64,000 bases of DNA from Favolaschia claudopus (lineage: Eukaryota; Basidiomycota; Agaricomycetes; Agaricales; Mycenaceae), in assembly GCA_037176885.1 (NCBI GenBank), contig JAWWNJ010000158.1, forward strand, positions 434,001 to 498,000. Direction: 5' to 3'. Shown here one piece after another: positions 33,780 to 45,698 of the stretch; the stretch's first letter is position 1, and the number at the start of each line of letters is the position of its first letter. Below the pieces are notes generated by a model. The model did no database searches, was not told where the DNA came from, and worked only from the letters and a program-made list of their open reading frames with translations. A program made the position numbers and the translations under genes.

Positions 33780-34447
33780 ATTGGGGGAGCTTGCTCCCCC
33801 CTTTTGTCTGAGGTTCCCAAAAAGTGGATGGCTGTGCAATGTGCCTACTCTCCCACGGGTACGCCATCAGCTGTGATCTCCCACGGGTACGCCATCAATA
33901 TGTGATGGAGGCTTAGCGCTTGGACAACGCTTGGAGACGACTCACACTTGAGACGAGTGGCCTCAAGTTGGCCTCAAGGCGGCCTACTGTACCTCTCAGC
34001 CAAGGGCTGGCATCAATAGGAAATCAAGTATAAGGAGTCATCCCAAGGAGTCATCCCGACCCTTAAAGACACCACATGGCACAAAGGCAGCTGCAGTCGA
34101 GTTCAATTCACACAATTCCAAAAAAAATAATCAAAGACATTGGCCTGGGCAGCAGTCATAAGTGCACAAATTCCTGTATTCAGCTCATGGTAGCAGATTT
34201 CACCGGGACTAGTACTGCAACAATAATACAATCGAAGGCTGATCTAAGGACAAAACTTGGCCTCTCAGTCTAACTTCTGAGATTCTCAGGTTGAAAAGAT
34301 AGCTTTCTTTTTTCCATTGGACTGATGCACAGTTTTGATTATTTTTTCGTCGTACTTCTGTGTAGTCTGGACGGAATTAACGCAAGCTCCTCCTCATCTG
34401 TAAGCCGGGCACCGGCATTACAAGACATAGTTTTGGCTTTGCATCTC
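33780..34447. mobile_element. Uninterrupted copy of element X
   Basis: It begins ATTGGGGGAGCTTGCTCCCC and ends with the sequence around CACCGGCATTACAAGACATA. In reverse it matches the outer parts of 20749-23328 and provides the empty site for hAT-like element 2. Confidence 0.75.
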
Positions 34448-35744
34448 GGTGTTGGACCTTAGCATCGTGCTATAAGCCCTCGACGTCGAGCGTGACAATG
34501 TCACAGTGTGATGCTGACATAAGGGTGCGGGGATCCCACGCTCTCTATCTTAACGCGCGCTATGGGCAGCATTGACGCGTCGTGTTTGGATGATTATGTA
34601 ATAAGCCGACCCTCCGATCAAAGGATGTTGACAGACAACACACCGCCGAAAAGTGGGGTTTTTAGCGGAAATTGACCCAACCGAGTCGGTTTTTGAGGCC
34701 AAAATGCTGGACTTTTTCGGAGCAGGCTTTGCGGGAGCTTCCCGGGGCCTAGTGAGAGCAGCGAGCAAAGAGAAGATGACTCTCGTAGGAATTGCCAAGG
34801 AGGAAGAGCAAGTGCAGGATGACACGTGTCTGTACATGATGACACTCTTGGGGTACGAAATAGAGCATTTCTGGCTGATGCTCGTAGGGGGATACTAATT
34901 TCCGCTGCGCAAGCCAGGCCCGCCCGAAGTGATAGACCGCTGAATTAAATACGGATCGATGCCAGGCATTGGCCGTTTCCTGGCGAAGGCTTCAAGCTTC
35001 AGGACTTGAGCACCTGGGCTTGAGCAGCAACAACGCCGAATTGGAGCAAAACAGAGCAGCCCGAATACTTGGACCTCACTGATGCGCCATCAATGGATTT
35101 GGATTTGACCCTAAACGGCGCCGAAGGTGAAACTGATTGTCAACAGTTGCCAACAACTCCGTTGCAAGGTAATATGTATCCTTCGGATCAACGCTGTGAG
35201 ACGAGAATTTCGGGTCAAAATTGACGACTCGATGCAATATTGATGGGCTTTTGCGTTCGGCGTTCGAACGCGTTCTGAACGCAGTGCTCACCGCCTGAAC
35301 CTGAACCCCAATTTTGCGTTCGGTTCGGGGAATTTCTGAACCCTGAACCTGAACGCAGCGTTCGGTCCAGTTCGGTTCAAACCGATTTCTGGACCGAACC
35401 TTGACATCACTAGCAGCAAGCACACAGAAGGTAGTCTCTTGTAAACAGACATGGGTCCTCGTACATACCAGAGAAGGTTTTCGCCTTCCCAGATGCTCGC
35501 CGAGTGATGGGATCAGAATTGAGTTTGATTTCCGCGAAATCGGTCGAAAACAGCCCAAAATCTGGCCCGATACTGGTGAAAGTGCTAGAAAATAAAGAAA
35601 TAAAGATAATAAAGATAATAAAATATGCTCATGTTTGAGAGTTTTCGGTTGATTTCGGTTGACAATTGATCGTTCAGATGAACCGGACATACGGAAAATG
35701 CCGTTCCCCACGTGAAACGTCGATACCGACGAAAAGAAAAATCG
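34448..35744. other. No gene recognised; GAACC-rich repeat at ~35220-35400
   Basis: The repeat is built from GTTCGG / CTGAACC units on both strands. The small frame at 34653-34898 shows no recognised motif. Confidence 0.4.
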
Positions 35745-36825
35745 GTCATTTCGAGGGCTTTCCAGATGCCGAAGACGCGTTTTCCCGGCCGAGGGATTTC
35801 CCCTCGGAGATCGATAAAGAGCGTGGGAATTCTGACCGATTTGCCATCACCCTTGGAATGGCGGGGTTCCCCCGCGGCTATGTCTTGGCCAATTTCGCCG
35901 TGTACCGGTTAGATTATGAAGATAAATTCCGTCTACTGTACCGATATGTATGGTAGCAACATAACGCATAACGCAGAGCCATTTTTGCTTACAAATCGTC
36001 CCATATATGGTAATTTTGCACTGCTTTTGCACAGCAAATCACCATAAAAGGCTAGCAACGGCGCGTAACGCATCTCAGAGCGTTGCCTCCATACAGATCG
36101 GTACAGTACTTCTATATTATGTTGCATTCTGGAGCGCAGACTGGGCAGTGCAGTAGATTAAAATAAGAAAGGAGACATTCTCGAGGCATTGACGAATATT
36201 CTTGGGGTGTCAATTTCTTTCTGGCCCATTGACGAACTTCATATTTCGTTCCGAGGTGTCACAGGTCACAAGCCGGGCGAATTGACCGAAATACTACAGT
36301 AGCACTAGCTGCGCAGGCAGCGGGCGACGTGAACTCACATCGCCCGAGACGTGCACAGCTTGACGCACATGCGCAGACAGCTTACGACCCATGCTCTAGT
36401 CGACAACTGTAGAACTGCAACAAGAATCCAATAGCATCGATAGTTGCAAGTAGTGGATGAGAAACGAGACGGAGAGAGAATGAGATCCAAGTGAGCCACG
36501 TCGAATCGTCGATGATCGATCCGAGGGCCAGGGCATTTCAAACTCCGCTCAGTATCGGAATATTTGATGCGATTTATGCACGCGAGGTTGTAGCGCGAGG
36601 GTATCTCGATTTTGTTCGAGATCTCATTTTGAGACTTCCCTGTATTCATTGCTCTTTTTTTCAGGAGTTTCTGGGCTCCGGTAGATATCTCACGCATTTT
36701 CGTCAAGGGTGATGGCAAATCGGTCAGAATTCCCACGCTCTTTATCGATCTCCGGGGGGAAATCCCTCGGCCGGGAAAACGCGTTTTCGGCATCTGGAAA
36801 GCCCTCGAAATGACCGATTTTTCGC
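35745..36825. mobile_element. ~1.1-kb element with ~120-bp inverted arms
   Basis: The left arm (~35745-35860: AAAAATCGGTCATTTCGAGG ... GGAATTCTGACCGATTTGCC) and right arm (~36710-36825) are nearly perfect reverse complements. A small TA-flanked MITE (35936-36106) lies inside. No transposase frame was found. Confidence 0.75.
35936..36106. mobile_element. 171-bp TA-flanked MITE
   Basis: The termini are CTGTACCGATATGTATGG / CCATACAGATCGGTACAG with TA at 35934-35935 and 36107-36108. It resembles the ends of 12711-13327 (CTGTA ... CTGTATG). Confidence 0.8.
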
Positions 36826-36938
36826 CTCCCGAGGCCCTTAAGTCACTTTTTGGAGAAAGTTGCGGACTGTTCTAAAAATGCGTTTGGGAGGGTCAGAAAA
36901 AAAAAACGTTCTCCTCTCCGTCTCTGCCTTCCCTCACT

Positions 36939-37616
36939 ATGCCCGAAACCAGGGAATCTAAAGCGTCATTCTTGGCTGCTATGAAGTGTCTCAAAGAGCT
37001 CCTTGAGGCCGGTATTAAGCTCCAACTGCTCGGCATCGACATCGACGCGACTGAAGCCGAAGAGACCAAGTTTCCCAAAGACCATCCTGCTTCCCTCGGT
37101 TTGCCTTATCAAATTGACTCCACCTGCACGGTCAAGCGTGGCACAAACTTGTCTCAGGGGCCTGTTTACCCTCCGATGTGGCACACAACCAAGGCTGCCG
37201 GACCTGCCGATCCGGACCCGCTTACCACTCTCGAACCCAAGGATCTATCATACACATGCCGGTCGTTGATCCTGAATCTTGGAGCTCTTCACCTCAGTGT
37301 AACTATAGTTGTTTCTCTGTCGCCCTCTCTCTTAATCCTTATATTCTATAGATTCAATGGCTCACCCATACCTCTGCGCTGTTCTGTTCGCGTTCGGACT
37401 ATGAATCGACCATAAAGTTTGTACACAAAAAGGTGTGTGATATTATATTCAACTCATTGATCCATAATCTTATCTAAGCAGAATCCACGGCGCGTTTATC
37501 TTGCTCCAGAGACGCGTTTTCTGTTCAAATTTTTGGTAGATTTTAACTATAATAGCCCGAACTACAATTCTATGTGCCTAGATTTGCTGGAACCTCTGTG
37601 GTGTTGCCGCAGATAG
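36939..37616 (+). CDS. Orphan protein, three exons
   Basis: Exons 36939-37298, 37352-37432 and 37482-37616 are separated by GT-AG introns of 53 and 49 nt (donors GTAACT and GTGTGT, acceptors CTATAG and AAGCAG). All junctions are phase 0 and the exons total 576 nt, giving 191 residues. The start is preceded by a CT-rich leader. The product begins MPETRESKASFLAAMKCLKE, passes through a Pro/Thr-rich middle and ends with an aromatic-rich tail (APETRFLFKFLVDFNYNSP ... LEPLWCCRR). I recognise no domain. The neat closure of three exons with typical fungal intron lengths is the main support. It sits just outside the inverted-repeat element ending at ~36825. Confidence 0.6.
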
Positions 37617-38383
37617 TTGGCGGGGGAGGCTCGTGACTTTCGGCCGAAGGCCTTCGGACGAGCAGCAAAAACTTGCAACTTATCAAAAATGCTTGAATAA
37701 AATTCATTCAAAGACCCAGAGGCATCCTGAAGCGCAACAATAGGCTGCCTATTGCTGAAATTAGAGAAAATACTGAGAGGAAGTAAGAGAAATGAAAGCT
37801 CGGCGGTTTCCGGCTTATATAAGATTACCTAATAAGCTTCTTACACGGTCCGAGGGGCGCGGTAAACAACAGACTCTATGTAGCGAGGGCACCGAGCTGG
37901 TATACATAGAGCAGAGACTAGCGGACGGGAGAGTCTGAGGATCAGCGCGATCATTGATACGTTGTCTAGCCGCCTTTTGACGTCGTGAGGGTGGGAGCAT
38001 TGTGCAAGGACATCAAAGCAAAGATACCGAAGCCAGAAACGTCGACAGAGAGCAGTATGAGAGGGCCGATGAGAAGAGACGCGTCGTGCAGAAGAATCAC
38101 AAGTGTGACATCTGTGACCTCAAGCGTTTCGAGAGCAGTATAAAATCCATCATTTATTCAAAACACACTGTAACGTTTCAACTTTGCGGAGAAAAATACT
38201 CCAATAGCAAGCGTCCTCAGATCTTATCCCTTGAATTTGTAAAATTCCTTTGTCTTCCTCTTGAAGTGGTTTAGTGTTGAAAAAATGCAGCAGGTTTGAG
38301 ATGAAGGGTGAGGGAGGGTGTCCCAAAAGGGATAACTTTTATTTTTATGCCTCTCATGAACATTTTAACTCAGTACTACTATA
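37617..38383. other. Mostly no gene; one small Cys-containing frame
   Basis: The frame at 38002-38274 reads RADEKRRVVQKNHKCDICDL and so has a C-x2-C resembling half of a C2H2 finger, but no second His pair follows. It may be a relic exon. Confidence 0.3.
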
Positions 38384-38910
38384 CTCGGTATGACCAAAAG
38401 TAACCGGAATCACAAATTGCCTATATATGGCAAAGCTAGCACACAGAACCGCTGGGAGGATTGGTACTGTAATTATGGTAGAAGTATATGCTGTTGCATA
38501 TGAAGTAGTTTGGGCCCACTGTGCCCTTGTTGTGCGTCTATTTGAATTGCAATTATTTATGTTATGATGGTTGAACATTATGCCCAGTTTTTAACGTCTC
38601 ACAAGAGGTGGAGACTGGGATGCTAAATTCTGACATTTCATGTACATTATCATAAGACCTAAATCCCATTTTTCAAGTACTCATTGACCCCATATCTGTC
38701 CAATTGCTATTTTAAAAACGCAGATATTGCCAAATTGGGAAATTTCTGAATTTCGAATATTTCTCTGGCTGTCCGATGTTCCAATCGGTGTTTATGTCAT
38801 GCAAGTCAGAGAAAACATGCTATAGGTAAGAGCTGGACCCATCAAAGCTGGTTGACCAGTGAAATTCCTATATAAATTCTACAATTCCGGTTACTTTTGG
38901 TCATGCCGAG
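38384..38910. mobile_element. 527-bp TA-flanked TIR element
   Basis: The termini are CTCGGTATGACCAAAAGTAA / TTACTTTTGGTCATGCCGAG (one difference over 27 bp), with TA on both sides (38382-38383, 38911-38912). A related single end lies at 11119. Confidence 0.88.
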
Positions 38911-38912
38911 TA

Positions 38913-39427
38913 GAGATACAGCCCGTTTTTCGGTGAAACCTTTGCAAGATTGGAACCAAGGGCCTCTGCACCAAGCAAGTACAAAGCTGCCGCTTTTGGC
39001 ACAGGCAGTGCCCGTACCCACTAATATGGCCCACTACACAGGCAGGCAAATCCACTAAAAATTTATTCAGTTTGAATCCATGAGCCTGAGTTCCATAAAA
39101 ACCTAGAAAAATTTTAAAAAGGAAGAGCCTAACCTCAGGGTAAGAGTGTTGCGCTTTAACCTGAGCCCCAAAAAACTTGAGCGTAGCCCAAGTGTCAGAT
39201 TGATTGATCGATTGATTTGTGATGTTACAATCCCAGCTGCCACTGCTTTCCATTCCCATTCCTCGCCGCTCCTCAAGGCGCGCTTCAATAGAGAACAAGC
39301 ATGTATATATATATGAGATCAAGTTACAAGGATGCCATGTCACAAAAAGAGAGGAAAGAGAAGAGTTAAAGGTGCTGCAATGGAAACTGCGCGCTCACCA
39401 CATTGAATGCAGTGGTCGAGGAGAGAG
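38913..39427. other. No gene recognised
   Basis: It contains a GATTGATTGATCGATTGATT run (~39200-39220), which recalls the SINE tail at 19019, and a short TA repeat at ~39304. No Pol III boxes were seen next to the run. Confidence 0.35.
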
Positions 39428-40446
39428 TCAATCAACACAGATCATCCTTGAATGCTTGGAGAAACGAGCTTGGAGAGCGACATTGAAAGTTGATGGCCTT
39501 GACATTCTTCCCGCTTGATGAGACGGATCGGCTTGACCAGAATTTGACACGAGCATAGACATAAGACCCAACGACTTGCGAGAAAAACGACTTGTGAGAA
39601 GCTTGAGGAGCTTGAATCTTGAATCAACCATCCCAGAGAGCAAATATTGAAGAACAAGTATTAAATCTTCTTTCCAACTTTTACGGCGCTCAGGAATGGG
39701 ATGCGGGAAACTATTGACAGCAGACTGAAGTAGATATGTAAACTCCAGATCTGAGGCGGCCTGTTCCAGTTGAGCAAACGTTGAATAGAACGTTTTCGGA
39801 GGAGGCTTGGGCTCAGTCTTGCGCTTTTTGTACAAAGGTGTTCCGGAATGTGCGGGCCGAGGTGCGGGACGGGGCGCTGGTCGTTTTCGGGGTTTGGGGT
39901 CTGGAAAAGTCCTTGTATTCCGGGTAAGCAGGCCTTGCAGAAGAACTGGACTCTGAGCGACTGAATGCGTCCTGTTCCTCTTCAGCTGACAGATAAATCT
40001 TAGTTTACCACAACAGATTTGCATAATTAAGGACGGACTGGGTTTGAATTCATGGACCGATTCATAATCTGAACTTGCAGAGTCGGATTCCCTAGAGAGC
40101 ACAATATATCAGATAGATCATGTATAAGCTAAAGTGACTATTGATTGTACTGTGAGCCTCTACCACTGCGCGTACTGTAACCAGACTTTGGTTTACGCTC
40201 CCCAGTGTCTTGTGCCTGAGTAAGAACTATCAGAAGTGACCTGAGAAGCTGTTAATCGGTTACGCACTTTTTTATCTTTATCTCCGGCCTCCTTCTTCTT
40301 GGCATAATTCTGAACAGATATCAGTATTATGGCGAAAGACATAAGAAATATCCAAGAAAACGGCTTACCTTGTTGTAGTTGCTCATTCGGTTGCCCAACT
40401 GCTGACAGAGATCGCCAAACAGCTTCAGAAGTGGATAATACGACTG
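39428..40446 (-). CDS. 3' part of a spliced gene of unknown function, cut by copia 2
   Basis: On the minus strand a plausible exon series begins where copia relic 2 stops (40446). Exon pieces read YPLLKLFGDLCQQLGNRMSN; after a ~60-nt GT-AG intron (donor GTAAGC, acceptor GTTCAG) NYAKKKEAGDKDKK; after a ~52-nt intron AQDTGERKPKSGY; after a ~84-nt intron RESDSASSDYESVHEFKPS. The last large frame has a basic Pro-rich stretch (PKPRKRPAPRPAPRPA, then YKKRKTEPKP) that looks like a nuclear localisation region, followed by PHPIPERRKSWKEDLI. No known domain is recognised. The gene lacks its 5' end, and details of the last exon are uncertain. Confidence 0.45.
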
Positions 40447-42027
40447 AAAGCGAGGGCATACTTCGATCCGCTCAGAGTACGGACGGGAGCAGTCCAAAGA
40501 TCCGAATGAACGTGATCGAGAATTTGTTCGGCGTTTTCCTCTTCCGAAGGAGGAAAAGAGGCACGAGTCACCTTGCCCTCCATGCAAGATTGACATACCG
40601 GCGGCTCAGCATTGAGTTCCGCCGTAGATAGTTTCACACCTGAAATGTGACCCTTCCGAACGAGAGCGCGCAGCGCAGGATAGCCTATATGCCCTATACG
40701 CTGATGCAGCTCCTCAAGCTTAGGGATCGGAGGTCGAGACGAGGTGGAAAAAGAATTCTCCGTTGACGAGGAGGAATCGAGGTGATAGAGTCGATCGCTA
40801 CCGAGAGACGCGGTCAGAATAACCTTCTCGGACGAAATTGCGCTTGCCACTGTCACCCTTCTCAAAGGTAACACAGCGTCCACCGCCGAAGACGGTGTAA
40901 CGGTCCGCCTGATCAAGCCGCGATACTGATATAAGCGTCGGCTGAGAGTCAGGGACATAACAGGTATCTTTCAACCTGAGTCGGACGTTACCACCCTTAG
41001 GATGGGACGCTAGTATGTAGCTGTGCTTCACCGCGACCCTCGATTTTCCTCGAACCGTTGCCGAACCTTGGCCGAACCCGCTGATATTTCCGGATACGGC
41101 TTGGGCGTAAGAAACGAAGTCGCGTCGAACGGAGTGAATGTGTGTCGATGTACCGGAATCGATGATGGTAGACGCACCCGCTGTACGTGCACTGTACGCG
41201 GAGTTGTCGGTCTGGGAGGATGACGTCGGAGGTGTAGCCGGAATGCTCTCATCACGCAGGAGAAGTCGGCCACGGAGGCCATTAAGCATTTCTCGAAGCG
41301 TACATTATTGGATTTTTCGTCTCCCCCTTCATTGTATTGTGCTGGGCCTTCTCCTTGCCCTTACCCCTCTTCCCCTTCTTTTTATGCTGCTGCTGCTTCG
41401 GGCCCTGACCGGCCTTACCGCCACCCAGTTGCCAGCAGTTGTCCGCGATATGACCTTCATGCTTGCAGTTACGACAGAATTTCGTACCGCGAGCGATGGC
41501 AGCATGCTCCAACGCTGCGAGGGCAGACTCCTGCGACTGACCCTCGGTCTTCGGGGACTTCCTGCGGCGACGGGAATCGAGGACACCCTGGATCGTAGAG
41601 ACCAGAGTAGTCGTGTCGTCAATCTTGGCGCTCTGGACAAGGGAATAGTAGGATTTGGGGTCGTCTGGATCGGAGGGAAGAGTGGAGAGGAAGATGGCGC
41701 TGACGATAGGACCGGGGATACTGAATCCGGCCTTCGTAAGATGAGTCTGCGCTTTTTGAAAGTCCTTCACATGCTGATCGAGTGCGAGTGTGTCGTCGTC
41801 AAGGAGGGGACAAATGAGCTGACGGAACCAGAGCATAATGCCCCCAGTCCCAGTCTGCCCAAACTCAGTCTCGAGAGCGGTCCAAGCTTGGTGGACAGTG
41901 TCATAGTCTGAGACTTTGACGACGAGCTCGCTGTCGACAGAAGACAGCAAATATGAGAGTGCGGACCTGTCCTACTTCTTCCAAATCCTGTGCTCCTCCG
42001 CAGACGCCTTGTCCCCCGGCTTAGATA

Positions 42028-43162
42028 CACTAACTCGGCAAAAAAAATGTCCGATTGATTTCTGGCCTGTATTTCGATGATTACTGCCCACTTTGACTTC
42101 AAACAACTTGTAGTTGTGTTCATAGGATCCAGATGCCTTATTCTTTGGGTTTGGTTTTGGGCAAATTTTTGATACGCCATCACGCCGAGCGCAAACATGG
42201 GAATTTTGATATCGACCGACTTTACAAGTCAGTCAAATTCTTTTGGTGCGGGGAGTTGATCTGCTCATGTTATAAGATAGGCCGCATCCATACGCATCAA
42301 GCTCCTGTCACAACGTCACACTTTCGACCATCTCCCTCATATCTCGACAACAGGGACAAAAGTGAGAAATCTGTTCCGTAAATCGACGGAAAGATAGTCT
42401 AGCTATGTCCTCCCAAAATTACAAGGTGAATGAGGTAATATTGACAGAGGAGATAAAATTTTGATGGGGAATCTTGTAAATCCCAATTTTGTGAGCGGTT
42501 TGACGAAAATTCTATCTCCTCCGTCAATACTTCCCCAATCGCCTTGTAATCTTGGGAGGACATAGCCAGCCTACCTGTCCGTCGATTAACGGAACAGATT
42601 CTCCATTTTCATCTTCGTTGTCGAGATATGAGGGAGATGGTCGAAAAATAGGCTTTTGTGACCAATCACGGTCACAGCTAGCTGTTTATGGATGCGGCCT
42701 ATCTTAGCCTGAGTCCCAGCGAGCTATGCGCCAATTTAACTGTGGAAAAATATACAGGCAAACAGGCGCTATAGCCCTCGCAAAGTGACCATTTTCGACC
42801 GAGTTGACCGGAATTTGAATTTGCCGAAATATGCCCAAAATGGCAGTTTTGTCGAGCCTATAGCGCTTCAACGGCTGAATATTTTCATAAGGTTTGACTT
42901 GTGAAAGTACTTGTATTTGGGTCTTCTTTCATACTGCACACTCAGATATTGTCAGAAAAAATCCCTACTCAAATTGAAAATCTGGCTATTTGGGAATTCT
43001 GCTCATTTGATGGCGGATCAAGGGATTGCACGGCGGCGAGGTAGCATACCAATCGGTCTCAGTATTGTGTGCACGCTCAGAAGTTGTTTGCTCTCGAATA
43101 CAGGTATTAACACCGCAATACGGACAAAAAACCCATCGGACATTTTTTTTGCCGAGTTAGTG
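42028..43162. mobile_element. TA-flanked TIR element (family M8, copy 2) in copia relic 2
   Basis: The termini are CACTAACTCGGCAAAAAAAA / TTTTTTTTGCCGAGTTAGTG with TA at 42026-42027 and 43163-43164. It contains a further palindromic element (~42272-42711). Confidence 0.88.
42272..42711. mobile_element. Large palindrome nested in the 42028-43162 element
   Basis: Its ends are TAAGATAGGCCGCATCCATA / TATGGATGCGGCCTATCTTA. Long arms carry CATCTCCCTCATATCTCGAC, CTGTTCCGT and CTATGTCCTCCCAA in mirror order around a short AT-rich centre. Confidence 0.75.
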
Positions 43163-43246
43163 TACCGTGGAAACAATATCCCAGATTTCGATTGTCTCGT
43201 ACGCTGACTTCATCCGTTTGGACCACGGGAAGTACCCGGTTTCGTC

Positions 43247-44901
43247 GGTTGATGTTCCGATCAGCTGGGTGTTATCTGCCAGTGGCTGTGCTGGGCAGAT
43301 AACATTCTCGCAAATTTCTGCCTTTCACACTGCCGGTGAGCCTCAAGATTATTCTAATGTGCAGAGGAGAGGTATTATGACGCCTCTGGCTCGTTATTCT
43401 GAGAAAATTTGCATCTGAACCGACAAAGTCGGGGATCGCTGTTATCTGGTCAGATAACAGCGTGATGGGCGGATAGCAGTCACAGTGTGACACGAGTCAT
43501 TCACCTCTCTTTTCGTCTCCCTCCTCCGTCTCTTTGCGTTTTTGGCCCGGCGACTGACAGTTCAATGCCCTCAGACATCCAACAGTCACTCTTCACCCTC
43601 CAGTATTCCTCAAAATGTGTCTAGACTGTATGGAACCTCCGACAATCCCTCGGTACACCTCTGGTCAAGTGGCGACAAACTCGGGCTACCTGCCAGCTCC
43701 TTGGGCTCAAAAACACGAACTCAACGCTTCTGGAACACGCTTGGAACATTTTGAGGACGTTTCTTGTCGAACCAGTGCTCTATGTCTCCGCTCTTCAATC
43801 ATCTCGCTGTCACCACTTGAAATATCCCTACGGATGCATTCAAAAAGACTCAATTCTGTAGATGAAATTCAGGACGGCGATTCACTAGAGAGCTAGTGCA
43901 CTGGGGCAGTCGTGGTGTGCATCCTGTCAATCATATATCAGGTGTATTTTGACCGAACGAGATGTCGGCAAATCAAGATGTCCTCATCAATTTAAGTCTC
44001 ATCAGGTCGGTGTGCATGGTGTGCAGGTGTGCTCTCCTCTAAGTTGTAAGCCGGCTTATCTTCTTCAGAGCTGCCTTTTACTCACAACCAACAAGCGCCG
44101 TGGGGTGATTTTACTACCACATATCTATTACCCAGGTTTGAGGTGTTACCGTGACTGTAGCTGTAGCCAGCTTTTCTATGGTGCGCGTCACTTAGTCACC
44201 ACCTCTCGATGACAAGGCCATCTGTGGCCGCAGTTTTTATCCCATTTTTAATTCCTCTTGCCAATCGACCCCTTTTCAACAGAGGAACAACTTCGCAAGA
44301 CGGATTTCCCAAATTTAAATATTTGAAGGAGTTATAACTTTTCACCCCACCCAATTTGGCAGTACAGGCCATTTCCGGCATTTGTTGCCTCCACAAGGTT
44401 CAACATTGTGCGGTCAGAGGCCCAGTATTTATGGTACTGTTCCATGCACCCGAGAATAGGCTCTATAGGTATGTCAAAAGTCCACTTGAAAAGCACCGAA
44501 ACTGTGTCAAAATCCACGCTCAGATAGGGTATTTGAAAAAATTTCGGCCTCCGGCCGATTTGGCAGTAGTGCAAGAGAAGCGGTGACTAAGTGACGTGCA
44601 CCATACGAGCAGTCAGTAGCTAACAATTGGCTCTCGACTCATTCAATACAGTTACTTGTTCCACACGACCAGTAAATATTTAGATGAAGCAAAGCTTTGC
44701 TTGCGCCTCCTCGCGCAAGAACTGCTCTCCGAGTCGATTTGATGTGGATACTTATATGTACCATCGGTTCATCCTCTTTTAGTATTTTCAGAGCAGTGGC
44801 AAGCTTTCTTGGTTCTCCCATAGGTTCTCCCTTTCTCCCTCTTTTTCCCTTTCTTTTTTGCAATTTTCCGGCACGGGACCCAGTACATTGAATAAAAAAC
44901 C
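43247..44901. mobile_element. 1.66-kb insertion with 8-bp duplication
   Basis: GTTTCGTC is duplicated at 43239-43246 and 44902-44909, while relic 1 has it once. The insertion starts GGTTGATGTTCC and ends TTGAATAAAAAACC, so it has only a 4-bp inverted match. It contains palindromes around GTTATCTG...CAGATAAC, a CT-rich leader-like stretch (~43503-43530), short frames without recognised domains and the MITE at 44179-44603. Confidence 0.65.
44179..44603. mobile_element. TA-flanked MITE, family M1, copy 3
   Basis: It has the same termini as 2955-3377, with TA at 44177-44178 and 44604-44605. It is 425 bp long. Confidence 0.9.
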
Positions 44902-45009
44902 GTTTCGTCCTTGAGGCGGTCTTCCCCGCGCGGAAAGAAAGTCCCAGCGCCGTGGGGTAAATCCCAGGAAGAAGCCGTCGAAGTTTTGGTGTCCGGATCG
45001 GGCATGACG

Positions 45010-45320
45010 TGTCAGCGAGAAGTCAACAAGTTTGGTGTATAATGTGGCGGGAAGCAGGGTAGATGTGGGGAATGAGATAATAAAGAGAGTCGTCGAGTTT
45101 TCGACAAGTAGCGGTCCGGTACTGGCTGAGATTAAGCAGAGGCGCGGTGGCCCATAACCTGATAGAATACAGTAAGTATAAACTCAGTCGTGGAGGAAAC
45201 GACTCGTGTATTATATACCTGATAGAATACAGTAAGTATAAACTACCAGAAGAATCAGTAAGCTGTAAGGACAGTAGATACGAGTGCACATACCTCAGTC
45301 GTGGAGGAAACGACTGATCA
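45010..45320 (-). repeat. 5' LTR of copia relic 2
   Basis: On the minus strand it runs from TGATCAGTCGTTTCC to CTTCTCGCTGACA (311 bp), a TG...CA pair. It contains direct duplications of GATAGAATACAGTAAGTATA and CAGTCGTGGAGGAAACGACT. Only one copy is present, so the boundaries are inferred. Confidence 0.5.
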
Positions 45321-45698
45321 ATGCTCCTGATTTGTAAATCGGGCTTGATTCCTCATCTCCTCGACAAAGAAGACTGGGCGGCTTTTGTGACACATCTCAA
45401 CCCGAGTTATGTTGTTACGGGCAGTAAAAAGTTTTTGAGCGAGTATATTCCCCAAGAAGCCGCCCTAGTTAAACAAAAAACCAAAGCAGCACTCCAGGAT
45501 TCCCGCGACCTTACCTACACTAGCGACGGAACCTCCATCCGGCGTGGCGATCAATTCTATACTGCACATGCCTGTACTCCGTCTCGCGATGTATATTTCC
45601 TCGGAGGCCAATTTGGGACGAAGGACAGTCACAACGCTGAATGGATCAAAAATGGTGATACGAGGGCGGTCAGCTGGATTAGTAGGCTAGGCATGTGA
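45321..45698 (+). pseudogene. hAT-type transposase fragment
   Basis: The product (about 125 residues) reads WAAFVTHLNPSYVVTGSKKF, LSEYIPQE, ALQDSRDLTYTSDGTSIRRG and DQFYTAHACTP. The LNPSY-x(n)-LSE...IP-x(n)-L-T-x-D-G-x-S order is that of the segment leading to the first catalytic Asp of hAT/DUF659-type transposases. The rest of the catalytic domain and the dimerisation region are missing. It starts exactly at the copia 2 LTR end, suggesting that element inserted into it. Confidence 0.55.

Larger units (their letters stand above)
40447..45320 (-). pseudogene. Copia relic 2, split by two insertions, with 5' LTR
   Basis: Minus-strand order: LTR (45010-45320), leader (~44910-45005), leader/gag start (~43163-43246), then gag (41950-41282) with zinc knuckle CRNCKHEGHIADNCWQ, protease IIDSGTSTHIHS, pre-integrase LHQRIGHIGYPALRAL ... 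CQSCMEGK and the beginning of the integrase core (HSDLWTAP), stopping at 40447. Most of integrase, RT, RNase H and the 3' LTR are absent. Insertions at 42028-43162 and 43247-44901 separate the pieces, and relic 1 (17729-20217) shows the uninterrupted order. The frame is broken between gag and protease. Confidence 0.85.

Noticed and set aside
38002..38274. C2H2 zinc-finger gene
   Set aside because: A C-x2-C is present but the histidine half is missing and no splice option restores it. Kept only as a possible relic.
39195..39225. A second SINE tail
   Set aside because: The GATTGATT run resembles the tail at 19019, but no Pol III boxes or target duplication could be found next to it.
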